DNA from: Hyphobacterium sp. CCMP332
GTDB taxonomy: Bacteria; Bacteroidota; Bacteroidia; Cytophagales; CCMP332
Direction of reading: 5' to 3'
Length of the DNA stretch: 64,000 bases
Assembly (NCBI GenBank): GCA_014323545.1
Contig: CP058647.1
Span: forward strand, 2,644,001-2,708,000
Positions within the stretch are counted from its first letter, which is position 1. Every line of letters starts with the position of its first letter. Positions 7,948 through 15,411 of this stretch are shown in pieces. The notes beneath the pieces are model-generated. The model searched no databases. It was not told the DNA's origin and saw nothing but the letters and a program-made list of their open reading frames with translations. A program made the position numbers and the translations under genes.

Positions 7948-8526
7948 TTATTCCCAGTTACCGCTGGTGGTCACTTCGCTTCTTGAACCTACTCTCAAAG
8001 GATCTCCTTTACTTCGCAATTCGCTCAACATGCTGATGGGCTCTACATCGGTGATTTCAAAAACATCAACCATCACGTTGTTCTTCTCAATTTTATCAGC
8101 ATATATTTTGAATTTTTTATTGTTACCCGGAATAAAGGGCAGGGTTTCAGCATTAAAATTCGGAAATTCGCTTTCGGGAAATAATAGGTCTTTTACAGCA
8201 ATAGCATCTATGGTATCTACATTGACAACAATAGAATCTCCACTGTATTGACGCACAAATATTTCTTCAGATTTTTCGATGGTATAATAGGTGTCTTCTT
8301 GCACAAAAGTGATCAAAGAATCCCAGTGACCTGCGTATTTTCCATGTACATTGAGATATGACTTCTGAACCTCTCTGAGCATTTTCAATTTATCAATCTT
8401 ACGAGCTTCAGCTCTTTTGACCTGCTTTCTTTCAGTAATAGGACCTTCAATATTTTTGTACAATAAAAATCCGAGGGCTACCGCGATTACAAAAAATACT
8501 GCTGAAATGATCTGAATTAACTTCAT
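7948..8526 (-). CDS. Membrane-anchored protein of unknown function
   Basis: A 192 aa protein with one N-terminal hydrophobic segment (residues 4-23) followed by a basic helical stretch (ERKQVKRAEARKIDKLKML) and an extracytoplasmic globular part. The topology (single N-terminal helix continuing into a long amphipathic helix) resembles pseudopilins, but there is no prepilin peptidase signature. It heads the operon with DUF3822 and coaD. No function can be assigned. Confidence 0.72.
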   Translation of the reverse strand: MKLIQIISAVFFVIAVALGFLLYKNIEGPITERKQVKRAEARKIDKLKMLREVQKSYLNVHGKYAGHWDSLITFVQEDTYYTIEKSEEIFVRQYSGDSIVVNVDTIDAIAVKDLLFPESEFPNFNAETLPFIPGNNKKFKIYADKIEKNNVMVDVFEITDVEPISMLSELRSKGDPLRVGSRSEVTTSGNWE

Positions 8527-8589
8527 TTGACTGTTAGTTTGGATTGCAATAATAAAGAATTAGCATTGAAATTAAAACGAAGGAATCTT

Positions 8590-9090
8590 CTATTTAGCTT
8601 TATTTATCAATCCTTTTAATCTATAAATTTCGGATAATGACTGGATTTCTGAAAAGAGGGAATGCATATTTTCAATTCCAATTTCTCTAATTCTTTTTGT
8701 ATCTAAAAAATCAATGTTGGAAATAATATTGATTTCATCGGTTTCCGGTTCTTTTCCTCGTACAAGTTTTCCCCCTTTGCGTTCAACTTTAAAAAATAAT
8801 TCTATAGCGTGAAGAGGTGATTGAAGGTGCTCGTTGACAAATAAAAACTCCCTTACATTAACTAAAAGACCTGTTTCTTCGAAAAATTCCCTTTTCAATG
8901 CTTCTTCCATACTTTCCAAAAACTGTGGTTCGCCCCCGGGCGGCGACCAAAGAAATCCGTTTTTACCCAAACCTTTGTGTTTGACCAGAAGTATACGGTC
9001 TTCTTCAATAAGAATCCCACAAATTCTTATTCTTAGCTTTTTTCCAAAGGTCTTTGATAATTTTGCCGCAAATTTATCGTCCAATTTCAA
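8590..9090 (-). CDS. NUDIX hydrolase (third in the region)
   Basis: The NUDIX box is complete: GEPQFLE, seven residues, then REFFEETGL. The domain begins with KLRIRICGILIEEDRILL, where NUDIX proteins usually start. The open frame continues to an ATG at 9243, but this part would be antisense to the thioesterase gene and has no NUDIX-like content. TTG codons at 9088-9090 and 9082-9084 are the nearest plausible starts; 9090 is used here, giving 166 aa. The 5' end is then only 4 nt from the divergent thioesterase ATG. Unlike the tandem pair at 5.2-6.6 kb it has no extra N-terminal domain. Substrate unknown. Confidence 0.8.
   Translation of the reverse strand: MKLDDKFAAKLSKTFGKKLRIRICGILIEEDRILLVKHKGLGKNGFLWSPPGGEPQFLESMEEALKREFFEETGLLVNVREFLFVNEHLQSPLHAIELFFKVERKGGKLVRGKEPETDEINIISNIDFLDTKRIREIGIENMHSLFSEIQSLSEIYRLKGLINKAK
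9058..9065 (+). promoter_or_regulatory. Possible -7 element for thioesterase gene
   Basis: TAATTTTG matches TAnnTTTG, 29 nt before the ATG at 9095. No good TTG element is seen at the expected distance upstream. The site lies inside the 5' part of the divergent NUDIX gene. Confidence 0.4.
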
Positions 9091-9094
9091 GCTT

Positions 9095-9565
9095 ATGTCT
9101 ATTTCAGAATTTAAATATAAAACCAGAAACCCCGCATTTAGAGAATTAATTAAGGAAAAATTAAAAGGACAGCATTTTATGCGTCTTGTGGACTTCGAAA
9201 TTACCGAAATAAATGAAGGCGAAATAAAAGGCGAATTGAACATTGAGCAAAAACATCATCAGCAAAACGGTTTTCTTCACGGTGGTGTTGTCAGCACCAT
9301 GTCGGATATTGTGATGGGATTTGCTGCCTTCAGTCTTGTACCCGAAGATTTTCATGTGGTCACTGCAGAATTGAAAGTGTCCTATTTCGCCCCGGGTATA
9401 GGTGTAAAAGCTTTTGCTTTGGGCAGGGTTTTAAAAAGCGGAAAAAAATTAAACTTCTGTGAAGCAGAAATTTATATTGAGAATAAGGGCATAAGAAAAC
9501 TTATTGCACATGCCACATCGACAATGGCATCAATATTGCCGGAGGAAATGAAAAAGAAGAATTAA
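9095..9565 (+). CDS. PaaI-type hotdog-fold thioesterase
   Basis: A 156 aa acyl-CoA thioesterase of the PaaI/4HBT family. The hotdog helix region is clear: QNGFLHGGVVSTMSDIVMG with the HGG motif, followed by VVTAELKVSYFAPG. It would hydrolyse a CoA thioester in the cytoplasm; the acyl group is not predictable. Start at the ATG 9095; longer in-frame versions run back through the divergent NUDIX gene and carry no recognisable sequence. A second, unrelated-subfamily thioesterase is at 20.4 kb. Confidence 0.88.
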   Translation: MSISEFKYKTRNPAFRELIKEKLKGQHFMRLVDFEITEINEGEIKGELNIEQKHHQQNGFLHGGVVSTMSDIVMGFAAFSLVPEDFHVVTAELKVSYFAPGIGVKAFALGRVLKSGKKLNFCEAEIYIENKGIRKLIAHATSTMASILPEEMKKKN

Positions 9566-9643
9566 AAAATTAATAATATTGAAGTTCAATTCGTGAAACT
9601 TTAAAAAAGAAAACACAGTTTAACATTTGACAAATTACCAGTT

Positions 9644-10072
9644 ATGAAGAAAGTATTCGCATTAGCATTAATATTAACAGTATTTCAATTGGCAAAAGCT
9701 CAGAAACTTGAGATGGAAGCTGAACCCAAAGCTGAAAAGGGTGTGCCCGTATTGGCATTTGCAGAAGAGGCCTATGATTTTGGTGATATTACTCAGGGAG
9801 ATAAGGTGACCCATGTTTTTAAATTTAAAAATGAGGGCTCAGTACCTTTGTTGATTTCAAATGTTCAAACCACATGTGGTTGTACTGTACCCGAGTGGCC
9901 AAAAACTCCAATTCCTCCGGGAGCGGAAAGCGAGATTAAAGCGACCTTTAACAGTTCTGGAAAAATGGGACAGCAAAATAAAGTTATAACCATTCACTCC
10001 AATGCCAGTGAACCGGTTTCCAGAGTGATGTTAAAATCAAATGTTCTGCCAAAAGATGCTGCTCAGAATTAA
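9644..10072 (+). CDS. DUF1573 exported protein
   Basis: A 142 aa protein with a signal peptide (MKKVFALALILTVFQLAKAQ) and a DUF1573 domain: YDFGDITQGDKVTHVFKFKN, then TTCGCTVPEWP and the P(I)PPG turn. DUF1573 is an Ig-like (ASH-related) extracytoplasmic domain common in Bacteroidota, of unknown function. A strong terminator follows, so it is a single-gene unit separate from the DUF58 operon. Confidence 0.88.
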   Translation: MKKVFALALILTVFQLAKAQKLEMEAEPKAEKGVPVLAFAEEAYDFGDITQGDKVTHVFKFKNEGSVPLLISNVQTTCGCTVPEWPKTPIPPGAESEIKATFNSSGKMGQQNKVITIHSNASEPVSRVMLKSNVLPKDAAQN

Positions 10073-10094
10073 ATAAAATATACTTTAAAGTAAG

Positions 10095-10128
10095 AAAGGC
10101 TTGAGTTTTCTCAGGCCTTTTGTTTTTT
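10095..10128 (+). terminator. Rho-independent terminator
   Basis: Stem of 11 pairs with one G-T wobble: AAAGGCTTGAG (10095-10105) and CTCAGGCCTTT (10110-10120), TTTT loop, followed by TGTTTTTTT. It ends the DUF1573 transcript. Confidence 0.9.
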
Positions 10129-10155
10129 TCGCGTTCTCTACTCTTTTTTTTGAAT

Positions 10156-11034
10156 ATGAAGGAGATCATTAAGAAATTAAGACAGTATGACATTCGCATA
10201 AGAAAGGCGATTAATTCCCATATGCAGGGTGATTTCCATTCTGTGTTTAAGGGTTCTGGTCTGGAATTTGACGATGTAAGAGAATACCAATACGGCGATG
10301 ATGTAAGAAGTATTGACTGGAACGTATCGGCCAAAGGGCATGGAACCTTCATTAAAACTTACAAGGAAGAGAAGGAACAAACCGTGTTTTTTCTTTTGGA
10401 TGTGTCGGCATCTCAGGAAATAGGTACCAGCGGCCATCAAAAAATTGACGTAGCAAAGGAAATTTGTGGCGTGCTCTCACTTTCCGCTGTGAGAGAATCC
10501 AGCCAGGTTGGAGTATTGGCTTATAGCGATCAAAAAGAGATATACATACCACCGGGCAAAGGCATGTCGCATGCCTATCACATAATCAATCGAATTTTTA
10601 AGAATAAGGCGCAATCCAGAGAAACAGATATTACAGGCATGCTTTCTTTCGCCATGAATATGATCAAAAGAAGATCGGTAATTATTTTAATTTCGGACTT
10701 TATAGACGAGGATTATGAAAAGAACCTGAGGGCATTGGCGAAACTTCACGATTTGGTTGTAATTCATCTTTCGGATAAAAGAGAAAGTCAAATTCCCAAT
10801 CTTGGTATTGTTCCTTTGTATGATAAGGAAAGTGGTAAAACACTATGGGTCAATAGTTCATCTTCGGGATTTGGGAAAAACACGGCCAATTATTTTCATG
10901 AAAATAAAGAGAAAATAATGCATTTATGCAGGCGTTATCAGGCAAATTATCTACAGCTTGATACAGGTCAGGAGTATGTGGGACAACTAATAAAATTATT
11001 TAAGGTCAGAAACAGAATGAAGAAAAAGGCATGA
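10156..11034 (+). CDS. DUF58 domain protein (VWA-like, Bat operon type)
   Basis: A 292 aa cytoplasmic protein. The DUF58 signature is complete: GSGLEFDDVREYQYGDD, then VRSIDWNVSAK, followed by the VWA-like part with FFLLDVSASQ. Family members are usually encoded with a MoxR ATPase and VWA proteins and are thought to act in chaperone-like assembly or stress (aerotolerance) functions. Here the partners BatD-like and VWA follow with overlaps, but no MoxR gene is adjacent. The start MKEIIKKLRQYDIRIRK at 10156 was chosen over an in-frame codon 36 nt upstream, which falls within the terminator tail of DUF1573. Confidence 0.9.
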   Translation: MKEIIKKLRQYDIRIRKAINSHMQGDFHSVFKGSGLEFDDVREYQYGDDVRSIDWNVSAKGHGTFIKTYKEEKEQTVFFLLDVSASQEIGTSGHQKIDVAKEICGVLSLSAVRESSQVGVLAYSDQKEIYIPPGKGMSHAYHIINRIFKNKAQSRETDITGMLSFAMNMIKRRSVIILISDFIDEDYEKNLRALAKLHDLVVIHLSDKRESQIPNLGIVPLYDKESGKTLWVNSSSSGFGKNTANYFHENKEKIMHLCRRYQANYLQLDTGQEYVGQLIKLFKVRNRMKKKA

Positions 11035-11930
11035 TGATCAAGCGTGTTTTACTCTTTTTCATTTTTCTCACATTAATTTCCAGCGAAACCTTATTTGCCG
11101 GAAAATATCAACCTAAAGCGATATTTCTGGACGATACGCTTAAAATAGGATACCCCATGCGCTTCTCTTTGAGCATTGAGTACCCGGGTGAATGGCAGAT
11201 TTTTTTTCCCGATTCCAGTTCGGATTTTGGACTATTTGAATTTTATTCTAAGACCGCCTTTAAAACTATCGTTAAAGACTCTTTGGTTATCGACTCTGTC
11301 ATTTATGAACTAATGAGTTTTGAATTGGATTCAGTTCAGGGATTGGCTCTTCCGGTATTCAGACTTCATCGCGGTGACACCATCGAAATGATGTCAAATT
11401 CTGATTCGGTCATGCTCAAAGAGTACATAGAAACCTTGCCAAAGGAGCTGGACTTAAAAGAGAATGCGCTTTTGAGATTTATCCCGGATATTTTCAATAA
11501 AAAGCTCTTTTTAATAATCGCAGGGGCAATCCTTGTCATCCTTTTCCTGGTTGCCATTTTATTTGGAAAGAAAATTAGAAGTCGTTGGAAATTGTATTGG
11601 ATCAGTAAAAATCACAGAAAATTTATTAGCGAATTTGATTTGGCAATTACTGAGAGCCGGAGCAATGCGGTGAAAGAAAACATTGAAAAGGCCAATGCCA
11701 AATGGAAAAACTACCTGAGCGGTCTTGAAAAGAAACCTTACAATACCTATTCCACCAAAGACTTTCGCAAACACATTCAAAACGATGAGCTTCTTGAAAG
11801 TCTTAAACATTTGGATGCATTTGTTTACGGAGGATTTGAAGAAGACAAATTAACAGATCGACTGATCGTGTTAAAGCATTTTGCCGAAGATCGATTTGAA
11901 CTGGTAAAAAAGGAGGTGATGAATGCCTGA
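11031..11930 (+). CDS. BatD/DUF4381-like membrane protein
   Basis: A 299 aa protein with a signal peptide (ending near LFAG), an extracytoplasmic domain of about 130 residues, one transmembrane helix (about 159-178, LFLIIAGAILVILFLVAILF) and a helical cytoplasmic tail. This layout matches the BatD-like / DUF4381-like protein between DUF58 and VWA genes in Bat operons; direct family recognition is weak, so the call rests mainly on position and topology. The ATG overlaps the DUF58 stop by 4 nt, and its end overlaps the next gene by 8 nt. Confidence 0.75.
   Translation: MMIKRVLLFFIFLTLISSETLFAGKYQPKAIFLDDTLKIGYPMRFSLSIEYPGEWQIFFPDSSSDFGLFEFYSKTAFKTIVKDSLVIDSVIYELMSFELDSVQGLALPVFRLHRGDTIEMMSNSDSVMLKEYIETLPKELDLKENALLRFIPDIFNKKLFLIIAGAILVILFLVAILFGKKIRSRWKLYWISKNHRKFISEFDLAITESRSNAVKENIEKANAKWKNYLSGLEKKPYNTYSTKDFRKHIQNDELLESLKHLDAFVYGGFEEDKLTDRLIVLKHFAEDRFELVKKEVMNA
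11909..11920 (+). promoter_or_regulatory. Full-length Shine-Dalgarno sequence
   Basis: AAAGGAGGTGAT is a 12-nt perfect complement of the conserved 16S rRNA 3' end, with AGGAGG ending 6 nt before the ATG at 11923. It sits inside the 3' coding end of the preceding gene. Bacteroidota mRNAs generally lack such sequences, so this is unusual. Confidence 0.75.
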
Positions 11931-12975
11931 TCTTTTAAACGATTATTGGGCCTGGTTTTCTCTTTTTTGGTTTAAGCCCGAGGTATTAAAATCTTTTAGC
12001 TGGGCCAATCCGGAATTCTTTTATGCATTGCTGATCATTCCACTCTTATTTTTTTTGAGGTGGTTGTTTTTTATTCGCCTGAGACAAAAACTGGAAATAG
12101 CATTGCCAAAAAAGGATATAAAATGGCAAGCCATAAGTCTCTTGAGATTTATTCCGGATGTGATTTTTAGTCTATTTATCGCTTTGATTATAATTGCTCT
12201 TGCCCGTCCTCAAAAAACCAATGAAAGCGTAGAACAATGGACCGAGGGAATTGATATCATGCTGGTTCTGGATATCTCCGAATCCATGGACCTTCAGGAT
12301 TTTCGTCCCAACCGACTGGAAGCTGCCAAGAACGTGGCAAGGGAATTCATAGAAGGCCGTTTTCAGGATAGAATTGGCCTTGTTGTTTTCTCAGGCGAGG
12401 CTTATTCACTTGCACCGCTAACAACTGATTATGAGCTGCTTTACAGTAATATCGATGATATTCATTTAAAAATGATACAAAAAAGCGGTACAGCCATTGG
12501 TTCAGCTCTTGGGGTTGCGGTCAATCGAATGAGAGAATCGGATACAAAATCAAAAGTGATGATATTGTTGAGTGATGGCGAAAGTAATGTGGGCAATATA
12601 GATCCGGTTACGGCTGCTGAGTTGGCTGCTGCTTATGGCATTAAAATTTATACCATCGGTGTGGGAAAAGAAGGGAAAGTGCCTTATGGTAAAGATTTCT
12701 TTGGAAGAACCCAATATGTGGAAAGCTCTCTGGACGAATCCGTATTAAGGCAAATTGCCTATATCGGTTCGGGAAAATTTTTCCGTGCTTCCAACAATGA
12801 TGCTTTGGAAGAGATTTTTTTAACCATTGATAAATACGAAAAAGCGGAAATTAAAGAAACCCGATATAAAGACACCATGGATTATTACATGGCCTATCTG
12901 ATCTGGGCCTTGTGTTTTTTTCTCTTCTGGTTGCTTCTGAAAAATACATTTTTATTTAATGCCCTGGAGGATTAG
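11923..12975 (+). CDS. VWA-domain membrane protein (BatA-like)
   Basis: A 350 aa protein with N-terminal transmembrane segments (about residues 30-50 and 80-98), a von Willebrand factor A domain (about 105-300) and a C-terminal transmembrane helix. The MIDAS metal site is complete: DISES, the Thr in SGTAIGSA, and LLSDGES. It is BatA-like in layout. It overlaps the preceding gene by 8 nt and is preceded by an exceptional Shine-Dalgarno match. BatB, BatC and BatE homologues do not follow; the next gene is an unrelated barrel protein. Confidence 0.9.
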   Translation: MPDLLNDYWAWFSLFWFKPEVLKSFSWANPEFFYALLIIPLLFFLRWLFFIRLRQKLEIALPKKDIKWQAISLLRFIPDVIFSLFIALIIIALARPQKTNESVEQWTEGIDIMLVLDISESMDLQDFRPNRLEAAKNVAREFIEGRFQDRIGLVVFSGEAYSLAPLTTDYELLYSNIDDIHLKMIQKSGTAIGSALGVAVNRMRESDTKSKVMILLSDGESNVGNIDPVTAAELAAAYGIKIYTIGVGKEGKVPYGKDFFGRTQYVESSLDESVLRQIAYIGSGKFFRASNNDALEEIFLTIDKYEKAEIKETRYKDTMDYYMAYLIWALCFFLFWLLLKNTFLFNALED

Positions 12976-13008
12976 GTTGAAATTTCAAGAATAATCTATA
13001 TTTAAAAC

Positions 13009-13662
13009 ATGGATTATTTTTTTAAAAAAATACTGATTCTTTTATTTCCGGTTTTGCTTTTTAGCACAGCAAAGGCCCAGGAAAATCAACTTCTGGCGCA
13101 AAAACCACAATACAGTTACGGATTTTTGAATATCTCCGCTGATTTTGGTTTACATAAAATAAACGACTCCTATTTAAAATCAACATACAATGCCCGCAAT
13201 GCTTTTCAATGGAATGTAGGTTTTGAACTCGGCGATACTGGGAGTGATTTCTTTGGTTTTCTAAAATATGGTCAATATGGAATGCAAACAGATTTTGAAC
13301 TAGAAGAGCTGGATAGCCTCGGTATTCCAAATGGAAATATTAGTGATTCTTCTTATGCTTTAAATCGAAATAGAATTGCATTTGGATTATCCAGAGTGGA
13401 GAAAATTTCCAAAAAATCTTTTCTAACCCTTAGTTCAGCCTTGATTTACAACAATTATAAGGACAATTCCAGAGCGCTCGAGAATGCATCTCCCGGATTT
13501 TTAGTTGGAATAGGTTATTTATTCAGAGGAATAGATCAGGTTGACTATTTTGTAAAATTGAATTATGAATATGGAAAAACCCGTACCAGCAAATTTACTA
13601 CCGACTGGAGTGGCTTAAATCTTGAGACAGGTTTTTCTATTCTGATTAGTAAAGCCGAATAA
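13009..13662 (+). CDS. Predicted outer-membrane beta-barrel protein
   Basis: A 217 aa protein with a signal peptide ending STAKAQ. The mature part shows alternating hydrophobic/polar strands (FLNISADFGLHK, NAFQWNVGFELG, FFGFLKYGQYG) and ends in a strand (LNLETGFSILIS), as in small outer-membrane barrels. No family was recognised. It lies 33 nt after the VWA gene and may be co-transcribed. Confidence 0.7.
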   Translation: MDYFFKKILILLFPVLLFSTAKAQENQLLAQKPQYSYGFLNISADFGLHKINDSYLKSTYNARNAFQWNVGFELGDTGSDFFGFLKYGQYGMQTDFELEELDSLGIPNGNISDSSYALNRNRIAFGLSRVEKISKKSFLTLSSALIYNNYKDNSRALENASPGFLVGIGYLFRGIDQVDYFVKLNYEYGKTRTSKFTTDWSGLNLETGFSILISKAE

Positions 13663-13682
13663 TATTAAAAAGTAAATTGAAA

Positions 13683-14066
13683 TTATTGTGCATTTGCATC
13701 ATACTGCATGGCACAAAGTAAATTCCCTTCAGTATCCAGAAATTTGCATATCCAGCCAACATAGGGAATGGAGGTTTTAGGCAGGACTATTTTACCGCCA
13801 TTGGAATCAACTTTTTCGATTATTTCATCGATATTTTCTACACCAATTGTGCCTTCAAGCCCATTGATATTTTCCTTAATTGCTGAGTATTTTCTCGATT
13901 GCAATGCACCAATCAGCTCATCATTTTCTGAATCTCCTGTTTTTATTTGAAGAAAATCTTCCGGACCATAGCTCTTAAAGCCCCAATCAAACACCGCTTT
14001 GTAAAAGGACTTGGCCCGCTGAATATCATCGGTATGGATGGCAAAATGTGTGAGTTTGTGTTTCAT
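13683..14066 (-). CDS. VOC (glyoxalase/bleomycin resistance) family protein
   Basis: A 127 aa protein with two beta-alpha-beta units typical of the vicinal oxygen chelate fold: THFAIHTDDIQRAKSFYKAVFDW at the start and the second unit ending FLDTEGNLLCAMQ. The His8 and Glu near the C-terminus are at the usual metal-ligand positions. Substrate unknown. Adjacent to two DUF1801 genes on the same strand with no gap, suggesting one operon. Confidence 0.87.
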   Translation of the reverse strand: MKHKLTHFAIHTDDIQRAKSFYKAVFDWGFKSYGPEDFLQIKTGDSENDELIGALQSRKYSAIKENINGLEGTIGVENIDEIIEKVDSNGGKIVLPKTSIPYVGWICKFLDTEGNLLCAMQYDANAQ

Positions 14067-14495
14067 TCAATTGTTTTGATAGCCTAATAATTCAAGATTT
14101 TTTATTTTGTGATAACGCAAGGCCATGGATATACAGGTTTTCAGTTTCTCAATTGGAAGCTCCTCTTCCAAATCCAATAAAATGGCGCGGTTATTCTCGT
14201 ATTGTAGTGTATCGCCAAAAATTGACCTAAATGTGGGAACGAGCTTAGAGGTGCATTTGAAATATATTGCCACCCGCTCCGGATTTTTGGCTTTCCAGTC
14301 CATTCTTAGCGTGCTTCCGATTTTGCTTAAATAGCTGGGTTCTCCCCATTTTAAGGTTTCTTCAAGAACAGCAATTTCCTCGATTTCTTCGGCGGTGCTT
14401 AATATCAAAGTCCTGATTTCATCCAGCTTATCCTGTGCTTTTTTTGGATATTTAATAATGGTCTGATCAACCAGCGGATTGCTTTTCAGTTTCAT
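14067..14495 (-). CDS. DUF1801 family protein
   Basis: A 142 aa protein of the DUF1801 (YdhG-like) family, as seen from the early helix LDEIRTLILSTAEEIEE and the KWGEPSYL motif. Function is not firmly known; relatives have been described as iron chaperone-like. Its ATG overlaps the stop of the next DUF1801 gene (ATGA) and its stop directly abuts the VOC gene start. Confidence 0.82.
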   Translation of the reverse strand: MKLKSNPLVDQTIIKYPKKAQDKLDEIRTLILSTAEEIEEIAVLEETLKWGEPSYLSKIGSTLRMDWKAKNPERVAIYFKCTSKLVPTFRSIFGDTLQYENNRAILLDLEEELPIEKLKTCISMALRYHKIKNLELLGYQNN

Positions 14496-14854
14496 TGGCG
14501 AATTATTTGCATTTTATATCTAATCATTTTTTCAATCAAATCTTCCGGCAGAGCTTCCGTTAATGGAAATTGCACTGAACCTTTGCCCTTTTCATATTTA
14601 TTGAGTTCTGATTCAAAATGAGCAATTACATCGGGATGTGGGTAAAAACCAATGTGTTTTTTATATCCTGCAATCATAATTTGATGATTTCGATTCCCTT
14701 TTTTCATTAGAGTATAGGCCGGGATATTATAATTGATGCTTTCACTCGCCAGCGGAGCACATCTCATGATTATATTTTTAATCTTCAACAAGGCCATTTT
14801 GGCATCGCCGGTTTGCTCATTGAAATAATCCTTAGCTGTTGTATATTTTTTCAA
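14492..14854 (-). CDS. DUF1801 family protein (second copy)
   Basis: A 120 aa protein with the DUF1801 pattern: KMALLKIKNIIMRCAPLASE, NYNIPAYTL and HIGFYPHPDVIAHFE. It is closer to the YdhG-type 'iron chaperone' subfamily than the neighbouring copy. Translation begins at TTG (14852-14854); there is no ATG before the conserved helix. First gene of DUF1801-DUF1801-VOC. Confidence 0.8.
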   Translation of the reverse strand: MKKYTTAKDYFNEQTGDAKMALLKIKNIIMRCAPLASESINYNIPAYTLMKKGNRNHQIMIAGYKKHIGFYPHPDVIAHFESELNKYEKGKGSVQFPLTEALPEDLIEKMIRYKMQIIRQ

Positions 14855-14863
14855 TGTACAGAA

Positions 14864-15274
14864 CTAACTCTGAATTTTCTCAGCGATTTTTCCTCCAAGC
14901 CATGCCATTGGAATATAGGCAAAAATAAAATCGATGGCATTGTACCATGTAGGACTGTTGAGCATTATTCCTGCCAGTATTCCTCCCAAAAGAAACAATC
15001 CACCTACGGAGTAAACAAATTTCATTTTGTGAGATGCTGCAATCAGATAGGCCACAGCCGCACCGACCAATGTGCCGATGGCGTGAGCCAGAAATGGAAA
15101 AATAAAAAACTTCATTTCAAGATTCGGCATTACCGAAGCCAGGGCATCCATATCGTTGATATCAATTCCCTCTATAGGGAAAATATTATGGCCCAATTGA
15201 ATCAGGCCCATGTTTACAATACTGCCGGCCAGCCAGCCGACTACAAGTGAAAGAATATTTCTAAAAATCTTCAT
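14864..15274 (-). CDS. Small four-helix membrane protein
   Basis: A 136 aa protein with four hydrophobic segments (about residues 5-25, 57-78, 85-107 and 112-128). Two Asp/Glu-rich residues patches lie between helices 1 and 2 (EGIDINDMDAL). No family could be named. It precedes the DUF1801-VOC set by 9 nt and probably shares its transcript. Confidence 0.7.
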   Translation of the reverse strand: MKIFRNILSLVVGWLAGSIVNMGLIQLGHNIFPIEGIDINDMDALASVMPNLEMKFFIFPFLAHAIGTLVGAAVAYLIAASHKMKFVYSVGGLFLLGGILAGIMLNSPTWYNAIDFIFAYIPMAWLGGKIAEKIQS

Positions 15275-15334
15275 CGTCCTGTTTTTTTTAGGGGTAGGAT
15301 ATACTTATTAAAGTTATTAAATATTCTAAAACTA

Positions 15335-15366
15335 TTCGATTTTCTAATTTCATCATCTTACCTTCG
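15335..15366 (+). promoter_or_regulatory. Weak promoter candidate for sulP gene
   Basis: TTCG at 15335-15338 and TACCTTCG at 15359-15366 are 20 nt apart. Both elements differ by one base (C for T) from TTTG / TAnnTTTG. The gene starts 45 nt downstream. Confidence 0.35.
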
Positions 15367-15411
15367 CGCGCTATTTTAAAAAAGCCACTTAAGAGCATAT
15401 AATTTTTTTGA

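Noticed and set aside
9091-9243. Extension of the third NUDIX gene to an ATG at 9243
   Set aside because: It would lie fully antisense to the well-supported thioesterase gene and adds no NUDIX-like sequence.
14067-14854. The two DUF1801 genes as a frameshifted single gene
   Set aside because: Each encodes a complete DUF1801 domain with its own start, and the 4-nt overlap is of the normal ATGA type.
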